From contig JAWKPW010000015.1 of the NCBI GenBank assembly GCA_041390465.1, positions 1-64,000 on the forward strand: 64,000 nucleotides of DNA, given 5' to 3'. The DNA comes from JAABRU01 sp041390465 (GTDB taxonomy: Bacteria > Desulfobacterota > Desulfobacteria > Desulfobacterales > Desulfococcaceae). A program made the translations under genes and the position numbers. The notes beneath the pieces are model-generated. The model had not been told where the DNA came from, did no database searches, and saw nothing but the letters and a program-made list of their open reading frames with translations. Of the stretch, positions 26,955 to 35,900 are shown in pieces (position 1 is the first letter of the stretch; each line of letters begins with the position of its first letter).

Positions 26955-27069
26955 CCGGAGTGTTCAAACCAGTGTTGGTGGACGGCCAGCCTGTGACGCT
27001 TTCCAGGACAGTGCCTTTGTGTTCCGCAATGTCAGCGGGGATCATCTGATTTCTGCAAGTTTCAGATAA
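26955..27069 (+). pseudogene. Possible C-terminal remnant of a secreted protein
   Basis: Two frames joined near 27000 read HSGVFKPVLVDGQPV and DAFQDSAFVFRNVSGDHLIS then ASFR and a stop. This resembles the VDG...YTFxNVTxDHTISASF endings of bacterial secreted repeat proteins. No remaining N-terminal part was found. Confidence 0.3.
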
Positions 27070-27387
27070 GCTGCTGTCATACCGATTCGCGGTTGATTTT
27101 TCCGTTCCCACGCAGAGCGGTTCAGACAGAAAGCAAAAACCGGATTTTTTCTGAAAAAATCCGGTTTTTCTGTTTTTTTAGTGCCCCAGCCGTCTTGTGC
27201 CCGTTGCGGTTAAAACCGTGAGAGCAAACCTGAGAGCACCCTGTCAAACCGTATTGAAAAAACCGGATTTTCTGAAAAATCCGGTTTTTCTGTTTTTTTG
27301 CGTGCCTGTTGTGCCGTCTTTGTGCCCGTTGCGGTTAAAATCCGTGAGAGCAAACCTGACCTCAGTCCTCCTGTCAGGAAAATCCCA
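27070..27387. repeat. Two tandem copies of a hairpin-plus-tag repeat
   Basis: The ACCGGATTTTT hairpin occurs at 27135-27169 and again at 27257-27289. Each is followed by a segment ending GTGCCCGTTGCGGTTAAAA and CCGTGAGAGCAAACCTGA. The unit length is about 120 bases. The GTTGCGGTTAAAA part is also found next to the TIR-bearing elements at 29081 and 63089. No gene was seen. Confidence 0.6.
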
Positions 27388-28799
27388 TCACAGCTTTTTT
27401 CGCAAAATCTCATTGACCATTTGGGGATTGGCCTTTCCCTTGCTTTCCTTTCATCACCTGTCCCACAAAAAGCCCATGAGTTTGGTGTTGCCGCCTTTGT
27501 AACGGTTCACTTCATCCGGATTGCTGCCAGAACCCCGTCCACAATGGCTTCAATGGCAGAACTTGTCACCTGACCTGCACCAGTCCTTTTTCTTGACAAT
27601 CACATCCGGAGATTTTCCGGATACGGCCATTCCTCCCAGCACGGTTTTGGCAATTTTGCCGCTGATGACCCCCTCATCCATCAGTTTCAGCAGATTGGCC
27701 AGATCGATGGGGAGAGACCGGAGAAGTTTCAATGCTCTTTTCCCTGTGCGTTCAGCAGTCCCAGCAGCGAACCCATGACCCAGTTGCTGACCTGTTTGGG
27801 TTAGGGATATTTTTCCCAGACAGGTTTCAAAATAGTCTGCCAGTTCACGCGAGGCCGGGCACTGCCGTTACATGCGGAAGTCCCAGTTTCCAGCAAAACG
27901 CCGCTCTTTCATCCGGCAGTTCCGGCAGCTTGCGCTGTATGTTTCTGATCCACTGTCCCTTCTCCACCACCAGGGCAGAAGATCCGGATCCGGAAAATAC
28001 CGGTAATCATGTGCCTCCTCTTGCTTCGAGGAGGTGCTTTATTTTTGTCCGGATTCCACAGCCGGGTTTCCTGTATGACTTCTCCGCCGTCTTCAACAAG
28101 TTCTTTCTTGCCGCTCAATTTCATAAGCAATGGCCTTTTCCACATGTCTGAAGGAATTGAGATTCTTGAGTTCTCAGGCTGCGTGCTCCAGTGGTGTCCG
28201 GAGCCCTGGGCATGATGGAGACATTTGCATCACAGCGGAAACTGCCTTCTTCCATATTGCCGTCACAGATGCCCAGATAGCGGAGAATGGAGTGCAGTTC
28301 TCCGCAGATAGGCCCCAGCCTTCGGAGAACGCATATCCGGCCTGCTTACGATTTCAATCAGGGAACACCTGTGCGGTTCAGATCCACCCGGCTGGACAGG
28401 TCGACCGGATCATGGATCGCTTTCCGCGCCTTTTCCATGTGAATCCGGGTAATGCCCACGTGCTTTTTTCTGTCCGTTCAAGTCGATTTCTATATGACCG
28501 GCCTCGCAAAGGGGCAGTTCATACTGGGAAATCTGGTAGCCTTTGGGCAGATCCGGGATAAAAATAGTTCTGCGGGCAAAACGGTTTTCCCGGTTGATCC
28601 GGCAGTTGGTGGCCAGTCCCATTTATGGCATATTCCACCACCTTTTTGCAGAACCGGCAGTGATTCCCGGCATTCCCAGACACACAGGGCAGACATGCGA
28701 TTGGGCGGTGCGCCGAATGCTGTGGAGCAGTTGCAGAAAATCTTGCCTCGGTTTTCGTTGCAGTGAACTTCCAGTCCAATGACAGGTAAGGAATCCCAT
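27388..28799 (-). pseudogene. gatB: Aspartyl/glutamyl-tRNA amidotransferase subunit B, heavily frameshifted
   Basis: Pieces on the minus strand in several frames line up along GatB: LPVIGLEVHC then KIFCNCSTAFGAPPN (28790-28690), FIPDLPKGYQISQYELPLCE (28570-28490), GEVIQETRLWNPDKNKAPPR then a YRYFPDPDL-like segment (28080-27980), and the terminal helix QMVNEILRKKL ending at 27388. The total of about 470 residues fits GatB, which with GatC/GatA converts Glu-tRNA(Gln) and Asp-tRNA(Asn) to the amide forms. At least six single-base breaks occur. Because GatB is normally essential in such bacteria, sequence errors or a second copy elsewhere should be considered. gatA and gatC are not adjacent. Confidence 0.8.
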
Positions 28800-29080
28800 A
28801 TTGCTATCCTTTTGCTTTTATTGATTTTGCCAATCCTTAAGCATTCCATGCGAAAAATTTGGGATGATTGCTGTCCGCAGATTTCACAGATTTTCGCAGA
28901 TTGTTTTATACCCATTCCCCATTGAAAACATACTTGTATCGGATCAAATCAATGGCGATTCGGTATGAAATCAGAAAATATTCATTTTCTGATTTTTGCG
29001 CAATGACGGGCACCAGCAGAATCTGTCATTCCCGCACAGAGCGGAATCCGAAAGCCGGTCAAAGTTCAACTGCCTGCTCA
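28800..29080. repeat. Repeat-rich intergenic region with a short palindromic element
   Basis: A 63-base element at 28906-28968 has ends TTATACCCATTCCCCATTGA and TCAATGGCGATTCGGTATGA, inverted copies of the family described at 29081. No gene was seen. Confidence 0.5.
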
Positions 29081-29239
29081 ATATTATACCGATTCTCCTT
29101 TGAAAACATGCTTTTTAACCACAAAGGACACGAAGATGGCACAAAGGTCACAATAAACTGACAGCACCGCATAAAAATCTGCGGAGAATCGGCATTGCTT
29201 TCCGCAACCTGTTGTTTCAACAGAGAATTGGTATAATAT
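29081..29239. repeat. MITE-like element with about 27-base terminal inverted repeats
   Basis: The left end ATATTATACCGATTCTCC and the right end GAGAATTGGTATAATAT are inverted copies that continue inward to TTTGAAAACA/TGTTTCAA. The 159-base interior contains ACCACAAAGGACACGAAG and CACAAAGGTCACAA, shared with 30684-30798 and, reversed, with 63089-63240. There is no coding capacity. Confidence 0.75.
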
Positions 29240-29778
29240 CGAATCACCATTGCTTTGATCCGATGCTGTCAGTTATTCCGGTTTTGCAGAGCGGCGCCGT
29301 TCGGAGTCTCTGTGTTCCATATTGGACAAAACCAATGGAGAATCGGTATTATTCAAAAAACATAAAAAATTTGTGCCCTTTGTGCTTTCTTTGTGTCCTT
29401 TGCGGTTAAAAAATATATGACCGGGTACTTATAACGGAAATTCGGAGCATAATGATAAATGGACAGAGGCAAAACGGTTGAAAATGTCATCCCTTCCCAT
29501 GATTCTGATTTATTTTCCGCATGTTATTCTGTAATACCAATTCGCCATTGATCTGAAACATAAGTTTTTCAGAAAAACCGGATTTTTCCGAAAAATCCGG
29601 TTTTTTGAACACACGAAAACCTCTTTTTTTCCTGCTTGCAAGTATCTTTTCAATGGCGAATTACATAATAATGTCAATCCGTTCGGATTTTTCACCGCCC
29701 ATAATCAGTGGACAGATCAACAGATTTGACCCACTGCCGATAAATGAAGGATAAGGTACTCAATATCTGATATTTTTT
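29240..29778. repeat. Region of partial repeat copies
   Basis: An end of the TATACCGATTCTCC family occurs at 29333-29350, followed by CTTTGTGTCCTTTGCGGTTA. A second element spans 29531-29668 (AATACCAATTCGCCATTGA and its inverse) and encloses an ACCGGATTTTT hairpin at 29573-29606. A reversed copy of the 22012 repeat is at 29673-29742. No gene was seen. Confidence 0.55.
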
Positions 29779-30165
29779 TCAGGCATCCAGCACATGCTTA
29801 TCCAGCACAAAACAGGTGAATTCCCCTTCAAATACCCGGATTTCCCCCGCAGCCGCAGTAACCGTGACCAAATGCTTTTTCCCTTTCTGTTCCGTGACCC
29901 TGGCTTCGGCTGTGACAGATTCGCCCACTTTCACGGGTTTCAAAAATTTCACATTTGCCCCGCCCAGCACCACATTGGGATGATTGACCGCGATCATGGC
30001 CGCATAATCAGCCAGACCAAAAACAAATCCGCCGTGAACCAGTCCCTTTTCATCCGCAGCCATTTCCGGCAGGGTTTTCAGCTCCACCCGGCTGAATCCC
30101 TGTTTTGTCTCAAGGGCTTTTCCGCAAAGAAGTTCACTGATTTTTTTAGGGTGATAAATTTCCAT
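29779..30165 (-). CDS. Hotdog-fold thioesterase
   Basis: The 128-residue protein contains GLVHGGFVFGLADYAAMIAV, the hotdog-fold active helix, and VKFLKPVKVGESVTAEARVT. It should cleave acyl-CoA thioesters, like PaaI and YbgC relatives. CAGGAGATGCTTTC precedes the start. It is flanked on both sides by inverted copies of the dispersed repeat (29673-29742 and 30207-30340), which suggests it could have been moved as a cassette. Confidence 0.85.
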   Translation of the reverse strand: MEIYHPKKISELLCGKALETKQGFSRVELKTLPEMAADEKGLVHGGFVFGLADYAAMIAVNHPNVVLGGANVKFLKPVKVGESVTAEARVTEQKGKKHLVTVTAAAGEIRVFEGEFTCFVLDKHVLDA

Positions 30166-30206
30166 GAAAGCATCTCCTGTCCTTGTGGATTAAAAAAGAA
30201 ACGACA

Positions 30207-30340
30207 GTGGCTCAAATCCGTTGATCTGTTCGCTGATTCCTGTCCGGAAAAAATCCGAACGGATTGACATTGTTACAGAATAAAATGCAAAAAAACAAAT
30301 CGGAATCCCGGAAAGGATGACATTGTCAGCCGGTTTGATC
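30207..30340 (+). repeat. Dispersed repeat, copy 2 (inverse copy at 29673-29742)
   Basis: GGCTCAAATCCGTTGATCTG, AAAAAATCCGAACGGATTGA, ATTGTTACAGAA and CGGAATCCCGGAAAGGATGA match 22012-22135 closely. The first 70 bases recur in reverse orientation at 29673-29742 on the other side of the thioesterase gene. Confidence 0.75.
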
Positions 30341-30848
30341 CACTGTCAAAGAAACAAATGTTTTCCGGCCCATCCGCATGAGTTTTTTTTATGCGGAAAA
30401 AATATGGCCTGAAAACAAATCTTCCCAAGAGTTCAAAAAAATATATTCCCATACCACAAATCAGAAAAAATATGAATCAGTGATTTTGATTTCTCCTGAA
30501 ACAGACTGGAACACCCCGGAAAAAACAAAACAAAAAATGAAAAATCCCCAAAGAGTTCCTGTGCCGGTTCCCGGAACATCCGGAAATTTGAAAAGGGCTG
30601 TGCCAAGACGTTTATCTATTTGCTTTGCCGTTTGCATAGAAATAAAAAATTTGCCTTTCCCCAATATTGCGGATATGAATGCTTTATACTGATTCTCCTT
30701 TGAAACCATGCTTTCCTCCGGATTTGTTTTACCGCAAAGGACACAAAGGTCACAAAAAACCTGCAGCACTGTACAAAATCAAGGGCGAATGGGTATTAAT
30801 CCATTTTTCACCCGGATTTCACCGGATTTTTTTCAGGAGGCCGGTATC
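30341..30848. other. Intergenic region with a MITE-like element
   Basis: A frame of about 104 codons starts at 30378 but has no good ribosome site, and its 3-prime end runs into a repeat, so it is not called. A 115-base repeat lies at 30684-30798: left end TATACTGATTCTCC, interior CCGCAAAGGACACAAAGG, right end GCGAATGGGTATTA. Confidence 0.5.
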
Positions 30849-31604
30849 ATGTATTTTGATCTTCATGTGCACAGTGTATTTTCTTCCTGCAGCAGACTGG
30901 AAACCCGTGACATTCTCACGCATGCAAAGGAGCGGGGACTCAGCGGTGTGTGTATTACAGACCATCATTCCATGTCTGCCGCGCAGGAGATTCGGGAAGG
31001 TGTGCAGAAAAACGGGCTGTGTGTGATTTTCGGAATGGAATACAGCACTTCTGACGGGGATTTTCTCATATTCGGCCCTTTTGAGGAGATTGATCCGGGG
31101 TTCAGCGCTCCGAATCTTCTCCGCCATGTGCATGCCGCAGGCGGAGCAGCCGTTGCCGCACATCCGTTCCGAGCCGCAAGACCGGTGTCCGAGGAGGTGC
31201 TGCGCGATGGTTTCTGCCATATTGCGGAACGCGTCAACGGCCGGAATTCCGCCTGGGAAAATCATCAGGCAGAAGAATGGTTCCGCCGTTATTCCCTGAT
31301 CGGATGCGGCGGCAGCGATGCCCATTCCCTGGAGGAACTGGGCAAAGCCGGAACCTTTTTTTCCTGCCCGATCCGCAGCCGTGCGGAGCTCATCAGCGCT
31401 CTGAAACAGGGGAAATGCAGACCGGCTGTCCCCTGGGCAGAGGTTATGCATACACGGTGGGATCAGCAACTCCGGCCTCTGCAAACCCCTTCCGGCGCAG
31501 CAGGCAACTGTCACAGTGCCCGCATGCCTTTCCCTCCGGCGATGGATCATAGCAACTGCGGGTCAGGCTGTAATCCACGCCCAGGGCAAGCCCTTTTCGG
31601 ATAA
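30849..31604 (+). CDS. PHP-domain metal-dependent phosphoesterase
   Basis: The protein has the PHP metal motifs: DLHVHS (residues 4-9), TDHHSM, the GMEY glutamate, AAHPFR and GGSDAHS. PHP enzymes hydrolyse phosphoesters, such as those of 3-prime,5-prime bisphosphates or histidinol phosphate; the substrate here is not clear. TTCAGGAGG lies upstream of the ATG. The natural domain ends near residue 198 (SALKQGKCRPAVPW), but no stop follows and the frame runs on for about 55 residues, antisense to the end of queC. The tail sequence is not protein-like, so a nearby stop may have been lost or misread. Confidence 0.82.
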   Translation: MYFDLHVHSVFSSCSRLETRDILTHAKERGLSGVCITDHHSMSAAQEIREGVQKNGLCVIFGMEYSTSDGDFLIFGPFEEIDPGFSAPNLLRHVHAAGGAAVAAHPFRAARPVSEEVLRDGFCHIAERVNGRNSAWENHQAEEWFRRYSLIGCGGSDAHSLEELGKAGTFFSCPIRSRAELISALKQGKCRPAVPWAEVMHTRWDQQLRPLQTPSGAAGNCHSARMPFPPAMDHSNCGSGCNPRPGQALFG

Positions 31605-32133
31605 TCCGGGCTTTGCTCAGGTGAATCAGGGGCGTCCGGATACGGATTTTATGACCTTCCGCACCGGCTTTTGTGGCCAGATTCGCCATTGTTTCAAATG
31701 CCTGTATGAATTCCGGTCTGCAATCCGGATATCCGCTGTAATCCACTGCATTGACTCCGATGAAAATGTCTGAGGCCCCCAGAACTTCTGCCCATCCCAG
31801 TGCATAGGACAGAAAAATGGTATTGCGCGCGGGAACATAGGTGACAGGAACTGCCCCGGACATTACGGTCTCATTCCGGTCTTTGGGAACCGCAATGTCC
31901 TCTGTGAGCGCAGAACCGCCGATGACTCTCATATCCATTTCAACAATCAGATGCTTTTTGGCCCCCAGAATCTGCGCAATTGTTTCAGCCGCGCTCAGTT
32001 CCACTGCATGGCGCTGGCCATAGGAAAAACTCATGCTGTAAATTTCATATCCTTCGGTTTTTGCAATTGCCATGACTGTGGTGGAATCCAGTCCCCCGCT
32101 GGAAAGAACAACCGCTTTTTTGCCATGTTCCAT
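31444..32133 (-). CDS. queC: 7-cyano-7-deazaguanine synthase QueC
   Basis: The 229-residue protein has the PP-loop SSGGLDSTT near the N-terminus, SMSFSYGQRHAVEL, PARNTIFLSYALGWAE, NAVDYSGYPDCRPEFI, and the zinc-binding RSCYDPSPEGKACGHCDSC near the end. QueC uses ATP and ammonia to convert 7-carboxy-7-deazaguanine to preQ0, a precursor of queuosine in tRNA. The other queuosine genes are not in the window. Its last 160 bases overlap the tail of the convergent PHP frame. Confidence 0.97.
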   Translation of the reverse strand: MEHGKKAVVLSSGGLDSTTVMAIAKTEGYEIYSMSFSYGQRHAVELSAAETIAQILGAKKHLIVEMDMRVIGGSALTEDIAVPKDRNETVMSGAVPVTYVPARNTIFLSYALGWAEVLGASDIFIGVNAVDYSGYPDCRPEFIQAFETMANLATKAGAEGHKIRIRTPLIHLSKARIIRKGLALGVDYSLTRSCYDPSPEGKACGHCDSCLLRRKGFAEAGVADPTVYA

Positions 32134-32345
32134 GAATCTTCCTTTCTGATGAATCCCAAGCCCTCAAATCCCCTGTGAATCTGCGGAAGCATTCTGTCTA
32201 AGTTTGCAAATCTGTCTGTATAAGAAATCCCGGTGCGAACAAGGGATAAGCAACATAATATGAACAGCAAAGAAAGACAAGAAGAATCCGGCAAGGCGAT
32301 TTACGGAAAAGAACATATCTCAGAATCTGACATATCTCGTCAACT
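32134..32345. other. Intergenic region upstream of queC
   Basis: No gene was seen. The queC promoter should lie here, and CAGAAAGGAAGATT before 32133 is the queC ribosome site. Confidence 0.4.
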
Positions 32346-32513
32346 CATAACAATTCGCCATTGAAACCGTGCCGGTCTGATTCCGGAGTGCCGGAATGAA
32401 GTGAAACGGAATTTTGGCAGAATTTCCGGATCATTTCAGTTTCCCTGACTTTCAGTCCGGGACTCTCCCGCCCCTGAACTGAGGGCAGGCATTGCATAAA
32501 TTCAATGGAGATT
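32346..32513. repeat. MITE-like element, second type, copy 1
   Basis: The left end ATAACAATTCGCCATTGAAA and the right end TTCAATGGAGATT are inverted. The interior (GGAGTGCCGGAATGAAGTGA, CCCTGACTTTCAGTCCGGGA, GCATTGCATAAATTCAATGG) matches 63428-63647 at most positions. Confidence 0.7.
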
Positions 32514-32988
32514 TGCTTTCAGTGTCTGATACACTGCACAGTATTGCTGAGGGAAGGCCCGGACTGAACCGGACCATTTATTTCAGTTTCATCTTAAGAC
32601 TGCGGAAAAGTTGCATCAAAGCCGAAGTTATTATATAATGGGAATTACGCAGTTGATAAAAAAATCAATCCTGAAATCCTGATGGGTTTGAAATCCCTCA
32701 GAACCTGTTTGAAAAGTTCCCCGCTCATCACTTTCCCCTTTTGCCAAGGGAGATTGAGGGCAACGGATTTGCCCCGCTGCCCGTGAAAGATGCTGCAGGG
32801 AAGGAGGATGTATCGGGAACAAAAAACATTTTTGGGAAAAAGCTTATAATTATTGACACCTTGGCAACTCAAAACATAACATTCTGATTTTTATTAAATA
32901 TTTAGAAAACACCCAATTTTGGACATTTTGAGTAAAATCAAGCTGTCAGGGTTTAAGTTGTCAAAGTGGTATTATTAAGGATTATAAT
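32514..32988. other. Long leader of the hybrid kinase gene
   Basis: No gene was seen. The last 130 bases are AT-rich with TTGACACC at 32855 and TTATTAAGGATTATAAT before the start, a likely promoter zone and ribosome site. Confidence 0.4.
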
Positions 32989-35900
32989 ATGTTAAATAGC
33001 AAAAAAATTTCTGATCCGCTGGTTCTGTCCTGTTCTTTTCTCTTCCTGATTATCGCTGCCTCCGGACTGATCGCTTATGTTTCTCTTCAAAGTGAGAAAC
33101 ACGGGGTTGCGGAACTGGCAAAGCATGTGCAGATGCAGATTTTTGAAAGCATTCGGGAAAAACTGGAGGATTATCTGGCAATGCCCCATCAGATCAACCG
33201 GCTCAATGGCAGTATTGCTGTTGAGGATCCTGCCCGCATTCAGAATTTGGAAAGACTTCGCCCTGTATACATCCGGCAGCTCAAGGCATTTGCATCTGTG
33301 ATGACCGTTGCCGTGGGCATTGAGGAACAGGGCAATTATGTGGGGGTGGGGCGCAGAGAACCAGGTTTTTTCAGCAGCGGTCTGATGATGCGGGACAGAG
33401 ACAGCACCTATCGCGTCTCCCTGCTTGATGATCAGGGCAACGCGGTTCAACTCTTGGCTGAAACACCTGATTATGATGCACGAACCCGTGACTGGTACAA
33501 AACCGCTGTTCAGGCAGGCAAAGCAGCCTGGAGCCCTGTCTATCTCTGGGCCGGAGGCACAGGCATAGGAGTCACCGCGGTGCTTCCGGTGTATGACAAT
33601 GCGGGAAAACTTATTGCTGTGCAGCAGTCCGCACTGACACTGGAGTTCATCAGCGCGTTTCTGAAAGAACTGAAAGAGCGGCGGATGGGGAAATTGGGGC
33701 ATATATTTGTCACAGAGCCGGACGGAATGCTGGTGGCTTCCTCAGGAGGGGAAAAAGTGATACAGAGGAGAGCCAAAAAGATTGAGAGAATCAGAGCCGG
33801 TGAAAGCAGTGAAACCTTCATTCACACAGCCTGGGAATATCTTGTCTCCCGGTTCAGGGATATGAACAGCATTCCTGACAATTATCAGACAACTGTAAAA
33901 ATCGGAGGCCAGAATTTCTTTCTTTCTGTGGCAAGACTCACTGATCCCCACGGGCTGAACTGGCTGATGGTGACAGGACAGCCGGAATCCGATATTATGT
34001 CATATAGTGATGCGGATACCCGTATCAGTATCCTGCTGTGCATTGCCATAACGATTTTCGCCATATGCTTTGGCATCCTCATTGCCCGAAGGCTTGTCTC
34101 TGCGTATGAAAATCTCGAATCAGAGATAGCCCGCCGCGAACTGATTGATCAGTCGCTGCGGGATAGCGAACTTTTGCTCAATGAAACAGGAAAAATTGCA
34201 AAAATCGGTGGGTGGGAACTTGATCCGCTTACAGAGGAGGTTCGTTGGACAGAGGAAACTTACCGTATCCATGAGCTTCCTCCGGATTATAAACCTTTGT
34301 TTCAGGAAGCAGTCAATTTTTACCATCCGGAGTCCAGAGAAAAACTGACTGCCGCCATTCAGCGCGCAGTGGATTTTGGTGAGTCCCATGATCTGGAACT
34401 CTGTTTCATCACAGCCAAAGGAAGGGAATTATGGACGCGCGTTATCTGCAGACCGCATATTGTGGATGGTGTGACAGTGAAACTGAAAGGGATTTTTCAG
34501 GACATCACCGAACACAGGCGCGCTGATGCAGCGTTGCGGGAGAGCGAGGAAATCTATCGGAATCTTACGGAAAATTCTCCGGACATCATTGCCCGTTTTG
34601 ACAGAAATCTCCGGTATATCTTTGTCAACTCTGCCATTCGGCAATATACAGGTCTGTCTCCGGAATTTTTCATCGGAAAAACAAATCAGGAACTGGCAGA
34701 CATAGACAAGGATTTGGTCAGGCAATGGGAAAACAGGATGAACCGTGTTCTTGAGACCGGCAAGTCCCGCACCATGGAATTTTCCTGGCCTTCACCTGAA
34801 GAAACAAAGCTATTTGAAAGTGTCATCATACCTGAATTTGACGAAAACAAAGAAGTGAAGACGCTTTTGGCAATTTCCAGAGATATCACCGAGCGCAAGC
34901 GTGCCGAGAATGGGCTGCGGGAAAGTGAAACTGCCCTGAAAATTCTTTTGGAAAAAAATCATCGACATGCCAATGAAATGGAAGCTCTGCTGGAGGCGGC
35001 AAAGGCTGTTCTGGAATATGAGGATTTCAATGAAGCCGCAAAAAGAATTTTTTATGCCTGCGCCAAAGCAATCAGGGCCACTTCCGGCTATGTGGCCCTG
35101 CTTTCGGAAGACGGAACCGAAAACAAGGTTCTGTTTCTGGAGTCCGGGGGCCGTTCCTGCACGGTTGATCCTGCCATGCCCATGCCCATACGCGGTCTGA
35201 GAGGTTTGGCATACAAATCCGGAAAAGCGGTTATTGACAATGATTTCAAAAACAGTCAGTGGATGAAATACATGCCCCGGGGTCATACGGATTTGGACAA
35301 TGTCATGTTTGCCCCCCTGAATCTTGATGGGAAAACCGTCGGCATCATAGGGCTTGCCAACAAACCGGGGGGATTTGCTCCGGAAAATCTTGAACTGGCC
35401 TCAGCATTCGGAGAATTTGCCGCCATTGCCCTGAACAATTCCATCAATCTGGAAAACCTGAACCGAGCCAGAGAAACAGCGGAATCCGCAACCCGTGCCA
35501 AAAGTGAATTTCTTGCAAGTATGAGTCATGAAATCCGGACTCCCATGAATGTCATCGTGAACATGGCCTCCCTTCTGCTGGAAACCGGTCTCAATTCCGA
35601 ACAGAGCGATTATGCGCAGATGCTTCAGGCCTCTTCTGACATTCTGCTTTCCCTGATCAATGACATTCTGGATTTTTCCAAGATTGAGGCCGGAAAGATG
35701 GATCTGGAGAACGCTGATTTCAACCTTGGGGAAGTTATTGAAGAAGTGATGCGCATTCTCAGTCTCAAAGCTGACGAAAAAGGACTTTGGCTCAGACAGG
35801 AGATTGCCGGAGACGTTCACCTGTACCTGATTGGGGATCCGGCACGTGTGCGCCAGATTCTGATCAATCTGCTCAGCAATGCCATCAAATTCACACACAA

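Noticed and set aside
30378..30692. A 104-codon frame beginning MSFFYAEKIWPENKSSQEFK
   Set aside because: No ribosome site was seen and its end runs into a MITE-like repeat. It might be a real small gene, but nothing supports it beyond length.
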